Numbered from the stretch's first letter, positions 39,732-50,111 are shown. The stretch is DNA of 64,000 nt from Oscillospiraceae bacterium (GCA_017449185.1 JAFSJZ010000037.1:51547-115546), one strand, 5' to 3'. A program made the numbers and translations. Notes: generated by a model not told the origin, from the letters alone.

Positions 39732-40037
39732 ATGAATCGATCTGAAATCGTTTTGCCGGACGGCGAAGGGATCTCCTCACTGTCTGGCTTTTTTCGCGTA
39801 TTTGCCGATAACACAAGGCTGATGATCCTTTGTAAGCTGACGGAGGGAGAAAGATGTGTGCTTGACATCGCCAACAGTCTCGGGCTTTCTCATTCTGTCG
39901 TTTCTCATCAGCTGAAGCTACTCCGTGAGAGAAATCTTGTCAGATGCCGTAAAGAAGGAAAGAATGTCTGGTACTCCATCGCCGATGAGCATGTATTTGC
40001 CATCCTGCGTCAGGGGATCAGCCATGTGGGGATTTGA
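39732..40037 (+). CDS. ArsR/SmtB-family metal-responsive repressor
   Basis: 101 residues. Winged helix with TRLMILCKLTEGERCVLDIANSLGLSHSVVSHQLK as the core; a cysteine sits in the alpha3 position (ERCVLD). The last helix has DEHVFAILRQGISH, matching the D-x-H...H alpha5 zinc site of SmtB/CzrA. I start at ATG 39732 because GGAGG lies ten bases upstream; the in-frame ATG at 39636 falls inside the operator and near the transcription start. It likely represses its own operon until metal binds. The ATPase gene follows after 12 bases. Confidence 0.85.
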   Translation: MNRSEIVLPDGEGISSLSGFFRVFADNTRLMILCKLTEGERCVLDIANSLGLSHSVVSHQLKLLRERNLVRCRKEGKNVWYSIADEHVFAILRQGISHVGI

Positions 40038-40049
40038 GGAGAGATAGAA

Positions 40050-42092
40050 ATGGCAAAACACCTTGCACAAGTTGAAAAGAAAGAGCCCGCCCTTATCGAA
40101 CGGGTAAAGTCGTTCCGTATGCCGGAAATCAAGATAAAAGCCCTCTCGTCCCGACGTCCGAAAGAAAAACAGGTGAGCGCGCTTTCCGGCGTGATGCTCA
40201 ACAAAACGCTTGACAGGAGCTTTAATCCCTACGATTTGCTTCTGACGATCCTCTCGCTCGTTCTCCTGTGCCTCGCATATTTTCTGCCGACGAACGGCTT
40301 GATCCGGCTTTTGAGCTTTCTTGTCCCGTTTCTGATGGCCGGCTATGAATATCTGTACGAGGCCTTTCAGGAGGCCTTTATGGGCATTGTTCTCGGCAGA
40401 GAGCTGATCATCACGATCGCCTGTCTTATGGCCTTCTGTGCCGGCGCTTATTTCGGAGCGGCAGCCATCGTGGTTTTTCTGAAGATCGCGGATCTGGCGC
40501 TTGCTTACGTCGAGGATCTGCAGAGCAAAAAGCTTTCCTCACTGTATGCTCTTCGCCCTGAGTCGGCGATTTTGACAAAGGACGGTTCCGTCAGCCAGAT
40601 CAAAGCGTCCGCGCTGACCGCCGGACAAGAGATCGAAGTCGCCGCCGGAGAAATCATTCCCGCGGACGGAACCGTGTTGGAGGGGACCTCGGTCCTCGAT
40701 GCCTCGGCGCTCGTCGGCGGGAGCCTCAGTTTTCCCGTCGCGCCCGGAAGTGCCGCCGTCGCCGGATGTACGAATATCAACGCGCAGCTGAAGATCCGCG
40801 TTGAACGCTCTCAGGCTGATTCGGTGAACGGCATGCTTATTCGGGCCGCTGAGAATGCCTGGATGCACAAGTCCTCACAGGAGCGGCTGCTGCAGCGCGT
40901 CCTGTCCTATCTTTCTCCTGCCCTTGTGCTGATCGCGTTTCTGCTCGCAGTGATCCCGTCCCTCGCCACGGGCGAATGGCGGCTCTATTTTGTCCGCGCC
41001 GCGATCCTGCTGACGGTCTCCCAGACGTATTCCGTCGTGCAGAGCGTAAAACTCGGTTATGACTGCGCCTCCGCTGCAGCGGCCGCAGCGGGAGTTGTCG
41101 TAAAGGGACATGACGTGCTTGAGTCTCTCTCAAAAGCCGAGACGATGGTATTTGACAAAACCGGAACGGTCACAGAAGGAGAGTATCGCGTCAAGGAGGT
41201 CTTTCCCAAGGGCGTTACGGAAGGGCAGCTTCTTTTCCTTGCCGGAGCGGCCGAGCTTCAGTCCCCGCATCCGATCGCCAGGGCGATCGTCGCGGCAAGC
41301 GGAGCCTATGCCTCGGAAATCACCGCAGAGAAGATCGATGAAACGCCCGGCCGCGGCGTAAGCGCCATCATAAGCGGCAGCTGCGTCTACGTCGGCAACG
41401 CGGCCATGATGGAAGAGCATGACATCCGCGCGGAGAGCCCGAGCATTCCCGGTACCGTGATTCACGTTGCGGTTGACGGACGCTATGTCGGCCATATCGT
41501 CCTTGAAGACGCGGTGCGCGACAGCGCCTTCGACGTGATCGAAGAATTGCGCGTCGAAGGTGTCGAGACAAGCGTGCTGCTTACAGGCGACGTCCATTCC
41601 GCCGCGCGGCGGATCGCCTCTTCGCTGAACTTTGACCTTGTCAAGGCCGAGCTCACACCGAAGGAAAAATGTAATTCCGTCGAATATCTTATGAGCAACC
41701 GAAACGTCAACACCACGCTGGCTTTTATCGGCGACGGCGTGTGCGACGATGACGCGCTGCGCCTCGCGACAGTCGGCATCACGCTCGGCGCATTTGACAA
41801 GCCGCAGGGTGTCGAAGCAGCAGACGCCGCGATTCTCAGCCGCGATCTTCGTGCGCTGCCGAAGCTCTACCGCCTTGCCAAACGCGCCGCAAAAGCCGCA
41901 GTAGAGCAAACTGTCTTGTGCGGCGCGGTGAAGCTGCTTGTTCTGATTTTCGGAGCGGCCGGCCTTTGCCCGCTCCCGCTTGCGGTCCTGATCCAGACGC
42001 TTGCCGTACTGGTTGAGTCCTGGTTTGCATCCCGTCTGCTGCATTACGACGGGGAACACAGAATCCTGATTTTGAAGAAAGGAAGCAGATGA
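40050..42092 (+). CDS. P1B-type heavy-metal ATPase homologue with altered signatures
   Basis: 680 residues with the order of a P1B metal ATPase: membrane helices, actuator domain, helices, then the HAD catalytic domain. The phosphorylated Asp369 lies in DKTGT, HP is at 407-408 and LTGD at 511-514. However, the TGES loop reads VGGS (222-225), the CPC ion-site motif is replaced by SQTY (about 324-327, no Cys or Pro between 318 and 336), and GDGxNDxP reads GDGVCDDD (561-568). No N-terminal metal-binding domain is present. Placement behind an ArsR regulator suggests metal response. It may be a divergent transporter or a non-pumping homologue. It overlaps the next gene by four bases. Confidence 0.85.
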   Translation: MAKHLAQVEKKEPALIERVKSFRMPEIKIKALSSRRPKEKQVSALSGVMLNKTLDRSFNPYDLLLTILSLVLLCLAYFLPTNGLIRLLSFLVPFLMAGYEYLYEAFQEAFMGIVLGRELIITIACLMAFCAGAYFGAAAIVVFLKIADLALAYVEDLQSKKLSSLYALRPESAILTKDGSVSQIKASALTAGQEIEVAAGEIIPADGTVLEGTSVLDASALVGGSLSFPVAPGSAAVAGCTNINAQLKIRVERSQADSVNGMLIRAAENAWMHKSSQERLLQRVLSYLSPALVLIAFLLAVIPSLATGEWRLYFVRAAILLTVSQTYSVVQSVKLGYDCASAAAAAAGVVVKGHDVLESLSKAETMVFDKTGTVTEGEYRVKEVFPKGVTEGQLLFLAGAAELQSPHPIARAIVAASGAYASEITAEKIDETPGRGVSAIISGSCVYVGNAAMMEEHDIRAESPSIPGTVIHVAVDGRYVGHIVLEDAVRDSAFDVIEELRVEGVETSVLLTGDVHSAARRIASSLNFDLVKAELTPKEKCNSVEYLMSNRNVNTTLAFIGDGVCDDDALRLATVGITLGAFDKPQGVEAADAAILSRDLRALPKLYRLAKRAAKAAVEQTVLCGAVKLLVLIFGAAGLCPLPLAVLIQTLAVLVESWFASRLLHYDGEHRILILKKGSR

Positions 42093-42613
42093 ACATGAAC
42101 GATGCTTTGGAAGTCCTGTATAACAGGCGCAGTATCCGCCGCTATCAGAGCGAGCAGATCAGCCGTGAGAAGCTTGACTCCGTCATCCGCGCCGGCGTAT
42201 GTGCCGCGTCCGGCAAAAACGGACAGTCCGCAATCATCATCGCCGTCCAGGACAAGCAAACGCGTGACGAGCTCTCCCGTCTCAACGCTGCCGTTCTCGG
42301 CGTGAAGGCTGATCCCTTTTACGGCGCGCCGACGGTATTGATCGTACTCGCCGAAGCAAACAGTCCCTATGCTGTTCAGGACGGCAGTCTTGTGCTGGGC
42401 AATCTGATGAACGCGGCAAAGGCTGTCGGGCTCGGTTCCTGCTGGATAAACCGTGCCAAAGAAGTTTTTGACAGCGATGAGGGAAAAGCGCTGCTGAAAA
42501 AGTGGGGCGTCGATGGCGAGTGGATCGGCGTCGGCAACTGCATTCTCGGTTATCCGGCCGAGGATCCGGCCATGAAGCCGCGCAAGGAGAATTTTGTTTA
42601 TTATGTCCTCTGA
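42089..42613 (+). CDS. Nitroreductase-family flavoprotein
   Basis: 174 residues. The N-terminal ALEVLYNRRSIRRYQSEQIS binds FMN phosphate, and GNLMNAAKAVGLGSCWI is the second conserved block. Reduces nitro compounds or quinones with NAD(P)H in relatives; substrate here unknown. ATGA overlap with the ATPase gene shows it belongs to the arsR operon. Confidence 0.88.
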   Translation: MNMNDALEVLYNRRSIRRYQSEQISREKLDSVIRAGVCAASGKNGQSAIIIAVQDKQTRDELSRLNAAVLGVKADPFYGAPTVLIVLAEANSPYAVQDGSLVLGNLMNAAKAVGLGSCWINRAKEVFDSDEGKALLKKWGVDGEWIGVGNCILGYPAEDPAMKPRKENFVYYVL

Positions 42614-42616
42614 ACG

Positions 42617-43180
42617 ATGAACGTCTACGATTTCGACAAGACGATCTTTTACCATGACAGCTCTGCCACGTTTTTTCGATATTGTCTGAAACGTTTTCCC
42701 GGGGCCGTGCTGCGCGATTTACCCGGGATTGTCTCTGCGCTTGTGCGGTATGCCCGCGGCAGGATCAGCACAAAGCGGCTTAAGGAAAGGCTCTTTGCCT
42801 ATCTGCGCTTTTTGCCTGAGACGGAGCATGTGGTTGAACAGTTTTGGGATAAACATTTCACGGGGATAGGGGAATGGTATCTGGCTCAAAAGCGGTCCGA
42901 CGATCTGATTGTCACCGCTTCGCCCGAATTCCTTGTGAGCGAGGCGGGACGCCGTCTCGGCGTCGCCGTGATAGGGACGAGGATGGATATCCGTTCCGGA
43001 AGGATCGAGGGGGAAAACTGCCGCGACAGGGAAAAAGTACGGCGCTTTCGAGAGATTTTCCCCGAGGGGGAGATCAAAAACTTCTATTCAGACTCCCACT
43101 CCGACGACCCGATGGCAGAGCTTGCCGCGAGAGCGTTTCTTGTAAAAAAAGGCTCGCTGCTTCCGTGGCGCGCAGATTAA
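42617..43180 (+). CDS. HAD-superfamily (subfamily IB) phosphatase
   Basis: 187 residues. Motif I is YDFDKTI (DxDxT-type nucleophile), motif II is in IVTASP, and motif III/IV in FYSDSHSDDPM. The helical cap lies between about residues 15 and 85. Substrate is not predictable; SerB-like or phospholipid phosphatases share this fold. Three bases after the nitroreductase gene. Confidence 0.85.
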   Translation: MNVYDFDKTIFYHDSSATFFRYCLKRFPGAVLRDLPGIVSALVRYARGRISTKRLKERLFAYLRFLPETEHVVEQFWDKHFTGIGEWYLAQKRSDDLIVTASPEFLVSEAGRRLGVAVIGTRMDIRSGRIEGENCRDREKVRRFREIFPEGEIKNFYSDSHSDDPMAELAARAFLVKKGSLLPWRAD

Positions 43181-43207
43181 GATAAGTGTAAAAAAGCGAG
43201 GAAAACC

Positions 43208-43765
43208 ATGTCTTCTTCAACCAAGGAATCGCTGGCCGCCGCACTGAAAAAAATGATGGCGGTAAAGCCCATAGATAAAATCACCGTCAAGGATCTGGTC
43301 GAGATCTGCGGTGTCAATCGGCAGACCTTCTACTATCATTTCGACGATGTATACGATCTGCTTGAGTGGGTGTTTGAGCAGGATGCGGAAAACAATCTCC
43401 CTCATGAGGTCAAATATGAACGCTGGCGCGAGGACGTGTCGATGTTCTTCAAATACCTCATGCAGAATGCGGATTTTGCACTGAACATCTACAATTCGCC
43501 GAACAGGACCTATATGCTTCGCTTCTACAAGCAGAAGCTGCAGAACTGCATCCGCAGCTTTGCGGTCATCGTCTCGCACGATATGAAGATCGACAGGCGT
43601 GATTTCGAGTTTGTTGTGGAGTTTTACTCCAACTGCGTGGTCGGCGTGATCTCACAATGGCTTGATCTCGGCATGCAGCTTCCGGGCGAGGTTACGGTGG
43701 AGCAATGTCTCGCCGTGCTCGATAACAGTGTGGAGACTTTGCTCGAGCGATTTAATCAAGCGTGA
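43208..43765 (+). CDS. TetR-family regulator
   Basis: 185 residues. The N-terminal HTH is KITVKDLVEICGVNRQTFYYHFDDVYDLLEWV, where the YYHF motif is typical of TetR proteins of the DhaS type. The C-terminal domain (about 75-185) is helical and should bind a ligand or partner. It follows the HAD gene by 27 bases with GAGGAAAACC and is the last gene before a hairpin. Confidence 0.88.
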   Translation: MSSSTKESLAAALKKMMAVKPIDKITVKDLVEICGVNRQTFYYHFDDVYDLLEWVFEQDAENNLPHEVKYERWREDVSMFFKYLMQNADFALNIYNSPNRTYMLRFYKQKLQNCIRSFAVIVSHDMKIDRRDFEFVVEFYSNCVVGVISQWLDLGMQLPGEVTVEQCLAVLDNSVETLLERFNQA

Positions 43766-43775
43766 TTTCACGACA

Positions 43776-43800
43776 TCAGCGGCCTTTATACGGCCGCTGA
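43776..43800 (+). terminator. Hairpin after the TetR gene
   Basis: TCAGCGGCC / GGCCGCTGA around TTTATAC; no T-tract follows. Confidence 0.55.
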
Positions 43801-43851
43801 AACATTCTCATCGACCATGAAAAAACATTCCGAGCATGGGAGGTGATCGGA

Positions 43852-45177
43852 TTGAAAGAGCATGTTCTCTGCCTGAATCCCAACGCCATTCCGGTAGGGG
43901 AGGCGGCTGCGGCTATCCCGTCCGGCAGCATGCCGCGCTGGCTGCTTGTGCTGATTATCCTTTTCCTGGCCGCGGCGCTGTTTTCGCTTGCCGCTCGCTT
44001 CATCTTTCGTAAAAACGACGGGACGCCGGACTCGCCGGTCTATGCGCTGATCTTCTTCCTCGTCAGGCTCTGGCACGGACGCAGACCTCGCCCGGAGATC
44101 CGTGACGAGCGTCTCGGAGAGGCGGAGCCGCCGTATATCCTGCTTGCCAATCACGAATCTTTTTTTGATTTCTATTACATCCATCAGATGGCGCATCCGC
44201 GTAATCCGACCTTCCTTGTCAATGAATTCTATACGACGCGCCCCGTGCTGAAAACACTCTCGAGACGCGCCGGTATCCTGTCAAAGAAGCTGTTCACAAC
44301 AGAGCTGTCCTCTCCGGTCCGCATCATGCGGACTCTGAAGGACGGGCACAGCGTCGTGATCTTCCCGGAGGGACGGCTCTCCCCGGACGGCAGATCCAAC
44401 CCCATCGTGGAAGAGGGGGGCGCCTTCTACAAGCGGATGAACGCAGATATTGTTCTGGTCAAAATCAACGGCGCGTATTTTGCCGACCCGAAGTGGAGAA
44501 AGAAGCGTTTCCGTTCCTCGATCAGCGTGACGGTCGAGGACGTGATCAAAAAGGAAACGCTTGCTTCGATGCCTGCCGATGAGCTGAACGAAAAGATCGC
44601 CTCGACGCTTTGGAACGACGCCTCGGAAAACGTGATATGCCGCTATCCGCAGCAGGACAAGGCCGCGGGTCTTGAAACGATCCTCTATCGCTGCGCGGAC
44701 TGCGGTGCGCTGTATACGATCATGTCAGAGGGAAACCGCCTTGTCTGCAGCGCCTGTGGGACTGTACATGCGCTCGACGAACAATATCGCTTTACGGAGG
44801 CGCCCTTCATGATCGGCGCGTGGTACGACCGGATCCGCGAGGCGGAAGAAAAAGAACTCGACACACTCTCCCTGCATTGCTCCGTCCGCACTTTGATCCA
44901 CGGAAAAGACGGCGGAAAGAACAGAAAAGAAAAGGGCGAGTGCTTCCTCACGCCGGAGACCTTTACATACCGCTCGGAGAGCGGCGAGTTCTCCATTCCG
45001 ACGGAGAAGCTGCCCGCGCTGGCCTTTTCCTGCGCCACGGAATTCGAGCTATATCATGACGGAGAGTTGTATTATTTCTATCCCGAGACACAGCCGCAGC
45101 AGACGGCCCGATGGGGCCTGGCGGTCGATCTGCTGACCGAGCGCCGCCGCAAAAACAAAAAGAAAGAAACGGTGTGA
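43852..45177 (+). CDS. PlsC-like acyltransferase with C-terminal zinc ribbon
   Basis: About 441 residues. One transmembrane helix (about 30-48) precedes a 1-acylglycerol-3-phosphate acyltransferase domain with NHESFFDF (HxxxxD) and VIFPEGRLS (FPEG), about residues 85-260. The last 190 residues hold a CADCG...CSACG zinc-ribbon-like cluster and an unrecognised beta-rich region. The tail is unusual for PlsC. TTG 43852 is six bases after GGAGGTG; an in-frame GTG at 43843 lies inside that site. It is followed by YfcC after six bases. Confidence 0.82.
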   Translation: MKEHVLCLNPNAIPVGEAAAAIPSGSMPRWLLVLIILFLAAALFSLAARFIFRKNDGTPDSPVYALIFFLVRLWHGRRPRPEIRDERLGEAEPPYILLANHESFFDFYYIHQMAHPRNPTFLVNEFYTTRPVLKTLSRRAGILSKKLFTTELSSPVRIMRTLKDGHSVVIFPEGRLSPDGRSNPIVEEGGAFYKRMNADIVLVKINGAYFADPKWRKKRFRSSISVTVEDVIKKETLASMPADELNEKIASTLWNDASENVICRYPQQDKAAGLETILYRCADCGALYTIMSEGNRLVCSACGTVHALDEQYRFTEAPFMIGAWYDRIREAEEKELDTLSLHCSVRTLIHGKDGGKNRKEKGECFLTPETFTYRSESGEFSIPTEKLPALAFSCATEFELYHDGELYYFYPETQPQQTARWGLAVDLLTERRRKNKKKETV

Positions 45178-45183
45178 TCTTCC

Positions 45184-46611
45184 ATGGCGAAAGCGAAGAA
45201 AAACCGCAATCTGATCGACATTTCCACCAAGACCTTTATCCAGGTCGTACTACTTCTGGCCGCGCTGATGGTCGTCGCCATTGTGCTGACCTATCTTGTC
45301 CCGAAGGGCGAGTTCGGCACGCTCGCGGACGGCAGCACCGACTACCTGAGCTATACGCTCCGCAGCGACCTTTCCGGCATCCCGCTGCTGCAGGGCGTCT
45401 TTGCGCCCGTGCTCGTCTTCTTCTCCCCGGACGGACTGACGCTGATCATGCTTTCGCTGTTTCTGATCGTGATCTCCTCGTCCTTCCAGGTCATGAACGA
45501 CGCGGGCGGGATCCGGCTTCTGATCGGCGCGGTGTCCGAGCGCTTCCGCACCCGTCGCGCGCTGCTGCTCGTGCTGATCTCGTTTTTGTTCTACTGCTTC
45601 GGCTCCTTCCTGGGCCTTTTTGAGGAGATGCTCACGATGTTCCCCATCGTGGCCTCGCTCTGCGTGCTCCTGGGTTACGACTCCTTTACGGGCTTTCTCT
45701 GCAGCATCATCGCCTGCGGCTTCGGCTTTGCCAGCGCGATCACCAATCCGTTTACCGTTCTGCTGGCCTCGGGCATCATCGGCGTGAACCCGATGCTGAA
45801 GATCTGGTTCCGCCTGCTCGTCTTCATCGTGATGTTCCCGCTGCTGCTCGGCTTTCTGTTCCTGTACCTGCGGCGCATCGCGAAAGATCCCTCGTCCTCC
45901 GTCACGCTGCGGCACGATGAGGCGCTGCGTCAGAATGTGCTGGAGGAGGACGCGCAGTCTCAGCGCAGCGGACGCGTCCGGCTGACCTACGCGGTCTTTC
46001 TGCTCGCCGCGCTCGCGCTCATTATTATTTCCTCGATGAGCGAGTCACTGCGCGATTATTCCGTTGTGATCCTGATCGCCTACTTTCTGATCGGCGGTCT
46101 GATTGCCGGTTATCTCGCCATGGGAGATCTCAAGAAGGTCCTTTCCAGCTTCGGCCGGGGGCTTGTCAGCGTACTGCCGACCATCGTGTTCATCGCGATG
46201 GCCGCGTCGATCAAGTTCATCTTCGACCGCGGTGCGATCCTGCCGACCATCGTGCATCAGATCAACGTCATGGCAGAGGGGAAGAGCCCCTTCGGCATTG
46301 CGATGAGCATCTATCTCATTGTGCTCGTGCTGGAGTTTTTCATCTCTTCTTCAACTGCAAAAGCAATCCTTGTGATGGGGCTGCTTTCCGTTGTGAACGT
46401 AGGGCTGAGCAAGTCCATGATGGTGCTGCTTTATACCTTCGCCGACGGCTATACGAACGTGCTCTTTCCGACCTCTCCGGTGCTGCTCATCGCGCTGTCG
46501 ATGATGGAGCTCGACTATTTCGCATGGATCAAAAAAAGCTGGCCGCTCTTTCTCGCCAACTTCCTCCTCGTCCTCGGCTTTATCGCATTCGGCATCGCCG
46601 TAGGCTATTGA
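45184..46611 (+). CDS. YfcC-family carrier
   Basis: 475 residues, about 11-12 transmembrane helices. GGIRLLIGAVSERF, FGSFLGLFEEM and FISSSTAKAILVMG are typical of YfcC/C4-dicarboxylate anaerobic carrier proteins. Relatives are annotated as dicarboxylate or amino-acid transporters; the substrate is not established. Coupled to the acyltransferase gene by close spacing and ended by a terminator. Confidence 0.85.
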   Translation: MAKAKKNRNLIDISTKTFIQVVLLLAALMVVAIVLTYLVPKGEFGTLADGSTDYLSYTLRSDLSGIPLLQGVFAPVLVFFSPDGLTLIMLSLFLIVISSSFQVMNDAGGIRLLIGAVSERFRTRRALLLVLISFLFYCFGSFLGLFEEMLTMFPIVASLCVLLGYDSFTGFLCSIIACGFGFASAITNPFTVLLASGIIGVNPMLKIWFRLLVFIVMFPLLLGFLFLYLRRIAKDPSSSVTLRHDEALRQNVLEEDAQSQRSGRVRLTYAVFLLAALALIIISSMSESLRDYSVVILIAYFLIGGLIAGYLAMGDLKKVLSSFGRGLVSVLPTIVFIAMAASIKFIFDRGAILPTIVHQINVMAEGKSPFGIAMSIYLIVLVLEFFISSSTAKAILVMGLLSVVNVGLSKSMMVLLYTFADGYTNVLFPTSPVLLIALSMMELDYFAWIKKSWPLFLANFLLVLGFIAFGIAVGY

Positions 46612-46634
46612 TCTGCCCGCGCAGAAATGAATCG

Positions 46635-46670
46635 CAAAAAGACAGTCCGCGTTTTTGGACTGTCTTTTGC
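46635..46670 (+). terminator. Terminator of the acyltransferase-carrier unit
   Basis: AAAAAGACAGTCC / GGACTGTCTTTT around GCGTTTTT. Confidence 0.9.
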
Positions 46671-46719
46671 TTTGTCTTGAGATAGAGGGTTCGTATCGGA
46701 TTTATTTCGTCTTTCTCTA

Positions 46720-46748
46720 TTGAAAGGGCGGAAGTTTTAGGGTAAAAT
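46720..46748 (+). promoter_or_regulatory. Promoter of the ybaK-uvrA-recD2 operon
   Basis: TTGAAA (46720-46725), 17-base spacer, TAAAAT (46743-46748). Confidence 0.75.
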
Positions 46749-46785
46749 AAAGTGTCTGACAATCTGTGAAAGAGGGCATGCGGCT

Positions 46786-47268
46786 ATGGCGGAACAGAAA
46801 ACGAACGTGATGCGCTTTTTGGACCAGAAAAAGGTCTCTTATATCCCTCACGCCTATCCGCACGGCGACGGGGCCGTGGACGGCGTGACAGTCGCAGGTC
46901 TGATCGGAAAAGCGCCGGAGAGCGTGTTCAAGACGCTTGTCGCGCGCGGCGCGAGCAAGAATATCTATGTTTTCGTGATCCCCGTATGCGCTGAGCTTGA
47001 CCTCAAGCGAGCGGCCAAGGCGGCGGGAGAAAAGTCCGTCGAGATGGTGCATGTGAACGAAATCAACGCTCTGACCGGCTATATCCGCGGCGGCTGCTCA
47101 CCGATCGGAATGAAGAAACAGTATAAGACTTTTTTAGACAGCAGCTGCGGGGGGCAGGAGAGTATCATCGTCAGCGCCGGCAGAATCGGCGCGCAGGTCG
47201 AGCTTGCACCCGACGATCTGATCAGGCTGACGCGTGCCGGCACGGCCGCGCTGACAAAGGAGCAGTAA
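46786..47268 (+). CDS. ybaK: Cys-tRNA(Pro) deacylase YbaK-type
   Basis: 160 residues, usual YbaK length. Conserved segments are [38 protein letters not shown] and [12 protein letters not shown]. It hydrolyses cysteine mischarged on tRNA-Pro; YbaK and ProXp variants cannot be fully separated by eye. Its stop overlaps the start of uvrA by one base (TAATG). Confidence 0.88.
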   Translation: MAEQKTNVMRFLDQKKVSYIPHAYPHGDGAVDGVTVAGLIGKAPESVFKTLVARGASKNIYVFVIPVCAELDLKRAAKAAGEKSVEMVHVNEINALTGYIRGGCSPIGMKKQYKTFLDSSCGGQESIIVSAGRIGAQVELAPDDLIRLTRAGTAALTKEQ

Positions 47269-50108
47269 TGCAGGAGAGCATCTTCATCAAAGGCGCGAGA
47301 GAGAATAACCTGAAGAATATCGACGTCGAGATCCCGCGCGACAAGCTGGTCGTCATTACCGGCCTCTCCGGCAGCGGGAAATCGAGCCTGGCCTTCGACA
47401 CGATCTACGCCGAGGGCCAGCGCCGCTATGTCGAAAGTCTCAGCTCCTACGCGCGCATGTTTCTCGGCCAGATGGACAAGCCGGACGTCGACTACATCGA
47501 CGGGCTCTCTCCGGCAATCTCCATCGATCAGAAAACGACCTCGAAAAACCCGCGTTCCACCGTCGGAACGGTGACGGAGATATACGATTATATGCGCCTT
47601 CTCTGGGCGCGCATCGGCGTGCCGCACTGCCCGAACTGCGGCAAGGAGATCCGGCAGCAGACCATTGATCAGATCGTCGATCAGATCATGGAGCTTCCGA
47701 CCGGCAGCCGCATCCAGCTGCTCGCTCCGGTCGTGCGCGGCCGCAAGGGCGAGCATGTCAAGGTGCTCGAGGATGCGAAAAAGTCCGGCTACGTCCGCGC
47801 GCGCGTCGACGGGATCCTCTTCGAACTGTCTGAGGAGATCCGGCTGGAGAAAAATAAAAAACATGATATCGAGATCGTAGTGGACCGTCTCGTCATCAAG
47901 GAAGGGATCATGCGCCGCCTCAGCGATTCGGCAGAGACTGCGCTCGCTCTCTCCGGCGGCGTTCTGTTCGTCGAGGTGATGGGAGAGCAGCATCAGATGC
48001 TCAGCTTCTCCCAAAACTATGCCTGTGAGGACTGCGGCGTCTCTGTGGAAGAGCTTTCGCCGCGTCTGTTCTCCTTCAATAATCCCTACGGCGCCTGCCC
48101 GACCTGCACAGGCCTCGGTCTGCAGCTTCTTGTCGACCCCGATCTCATCATTCCCAACCCCGCGCTGAGCATCATGGACGGCGCGATCACGGCCAGCGGC
48201 TGGGGCAACGTCAAGGGCGATACGATCTCGAAAATGTATTTTGAAGCGCTTGCCCGCCGCTATCACTTTAAACTGACCGATCCGGTGCGCGATATCCCCC
48301 AAGAGGGTCTCAACGCGATCCTCTACGGAACGAAGGGCGAACAGCTGCAGCTGCGCTTTGAGAAAAACGAAGGCTTCGGTGTCATCAAACGCGAGTTCGA
48401 GGGCATCGTCAATAACCTTCAGCGCCGCTATCATGAGACGCAGAGTCCCTCGATGCGCGACGATATCGAGGCCTGCATGGCCGAGATCCCCTGTCCCGAC
48501 TGCGGCGGCAGAAGACTGAAAAAAACAGCCCTCGCCGTGACCGTAAAGGGCATGAGCATCGCCGATTTTTCCGATTTGTCCGTCACCGAGGCCCTTCGTT
48601 TTTTCGATGAACAAAGCTTCAGCGAAAAGGAAATGCTGATCGCGGAGCGGATTATCAAGGAGATCCGCTCTCGCCTCGGTTTCCTTGTCAGCGTCGGGCT
48701 CGGCTATCTGACGCTCTCCCGCGCGGCAGGCACGCTTTCCGGCGGAGAGAGCCAGCGTATCCGCCTGGCCACACAGATCGGCTCGAGCCTGATGGGCGTG
48801 CTGTATATCCTAGACGAGCCGAGCATCGGTCTGCATCAGCGCGACAATGCCAAGCTGATCCGCACCCTGAAGGAGCTGCGCGACCTCGGCAACACGCTGA
48901 TCGTCGTTGAACACGACGAGGAGACCATGCGCGCGGCGGACCACATCATCGACATCGGCCCGGGAGCAGGTGTGAACGGCGGAGAGATCGTCTGCGCAGG
49001 CACGGCGGAAGAGATCTGCGCCTGCGAGTCGTCTGTCACGGGACAATATCTCAGCGGAAAGCGGCGCATTCCCGTTCCGTCCATACGCCGGAAGGGGAAC
49101 GGACACAGTCTGATCATCCGCGGGGCGAGAGAAAACAACCTGAAGAATATCGATGTGGAATTCCCGCTCGGTAAGCTTATCTGTGTAACGGGTGTTTCGG
49201 GAAGCGGAAAGTCCTCGCTTGTCAACGAAATCCTGTATAAAACGCTTGCGGCGGAGAAAAACCGTGTCAAGATCCGTCCGGGCCGTTCTGACGGCATCGA
49301 GGGCCTGCAGTATGTCGATAAAGTCATCTGTATCGACCAGAGCCCGATCGGACGCACGCCGCGCTCCAATCCGGCGACCTATACCGGCGCGTTCAACGAC
49401 ATTCGCGATCTCTTCGCCTCTACGCCCGATGCGAAAGCGCACGGCTTCGGACAAAGCCGCTTTTCCTTCAACGTCAAGGGCGGCCGATGCGAGGCCTGCT
49501 CCGGCGACGGGCTGGTCAAGATCGAGATGCACTTTCTGCCGGACGTGTTCGTCCCCTGCGAGGTCTGCAAGGGCAAACGCTACAACCGAGAGACCCTTGA
49601 GGTCCGCTATAAGGGAAAAAACATCTCCGAGGTGCTGGATATGACCGTGGAGGAGGCGTATATCTTCTTTGAAAACCAGCCGAAGGTTCGCCGCAAGATC
49701 GAGACGCTGCTCGACGTCGGCCTTGGTTATATCCGCCTCGGACAGTCGAGTACAACGCTCTCGGGCGGCGAAGCGCAGCGCGTCAAGCTGGCCACAGAGC
49801 TTGCCAAACGGGAGACCGGATCGACGGTCTACGTGCTTGATGAGCCGACGACCGGCCTGCATGTAGCGGATATCCACAAGCTGATCCATATCCTCGACCG
49901 GCTGGTCGACGCGGGCAACACCGTTGTCGTCATAGAGCACAATCTGGATGTCATCAAGGTCGCAGATCACATCATCGACCTTGGCCCCGAGGGAGGCGAC
50001 GGAGGCGGAGAGCTTGTCTTCTCCGGCACGCCGGAGGACTGCGCCGCATGCGGGGAGAGCTATACGGGGCAATATCTCCGGATGCAGCTGGAGAGAGACA
50101 GGGAGTAA
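47268..50108 (+). CDS. uvrA: Excinuclease ABC subunit A
   Basis: 946 residues, full length. Two ABC ATPase halves: Walker [15 protein letters not shown] near residue 31 and [15 protein letters not shown] near residue 640; signature [12 protein letters not shown] and [12 protein letters not shown]. Zinc-binding cysteines are in [36 protein letters not shown] and [16 protein letters not shown]. It recognises damage for nucleotide excision repair. uvrB and uvrC are not in the window. Confidence 0.97.
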   Translation: MQESIFIKGARENNLKNIDVEIPRDKLVVITGLSGSGKSSLAFDTIYAEGQRRYVESLSSYARMFLGQMDKPDVDYIDGLSPAISIDQKTTSKNPRSTVGTVTEIYDYMRLLWARIGVPHCPNCGKEIRQQTIDQIVDQIMELPTGSRIQLLAPVVRGRKGEHVKVLEDAKKSGYVRARVDGILFELSEEIRLEKNKKHDIEIVVDRLVIKEGIMRRLSDSAETALALSGGVLFVEVMGEQHQMLSFSQNYACEDCGVSVEELSPRLFSFNNPYGACPTCTGLGLQLLVDPDLIIPNPALSIMDGAITASGWGNVKGDTISKMYFEALARRYHFKLTDPVRDIPQEGLNAILYGTKGEQLQLRFEKNEGFGVIKREFEGIVNNLQRRYHETQSPSMRDDIEACMAEIPCPDCGGRRLKKTALAVTVKGMSIADFSDLSVTEALRFFDEQSFSEKEMLIAERIIKEIRSRLGFLVSVGLGYLTLSRAAGTLSGGESQRIRLATQIGSSLMGVLYILDEPSIGLHQRDNAKLIRTLKELRDLGNTLIVVEHDEETMRAADHIIDIGPGAGVNGGEIVCAGTAEEICACESSVTGQYLSGKRRIPVPSIRRKGNGHSLIIRGARENNLKNIDVEFPLGKLICVTGVSGSGKSSLVNEILYKTLAAEKNRVKIRPGRSDGIEGLQYVDKVICIDQSPIGRTPRSNPATYTGAFNDIRDLFASTPDAKAHGFGQSRFSFNVKGGRCEACSGDGLVKIEMHFLPDVFVPCEVCKGKRYNRETLEVRYKGKNISEVLDMTVEEAYIFFENQPKVRRKIETLLDVGLGYIRLGQSSTTLSGGEAQRVKLATELAKRETGSTVYVLDEPTTGLHVADIHKLIHILDRLVDAGNTVVVIEHNLDVIKVADHIIDLGPEGGDGGGELVFSGTPEDCAACGESYTGQYLRMQLERDRE

Positions 50109-50111
50109 GGC

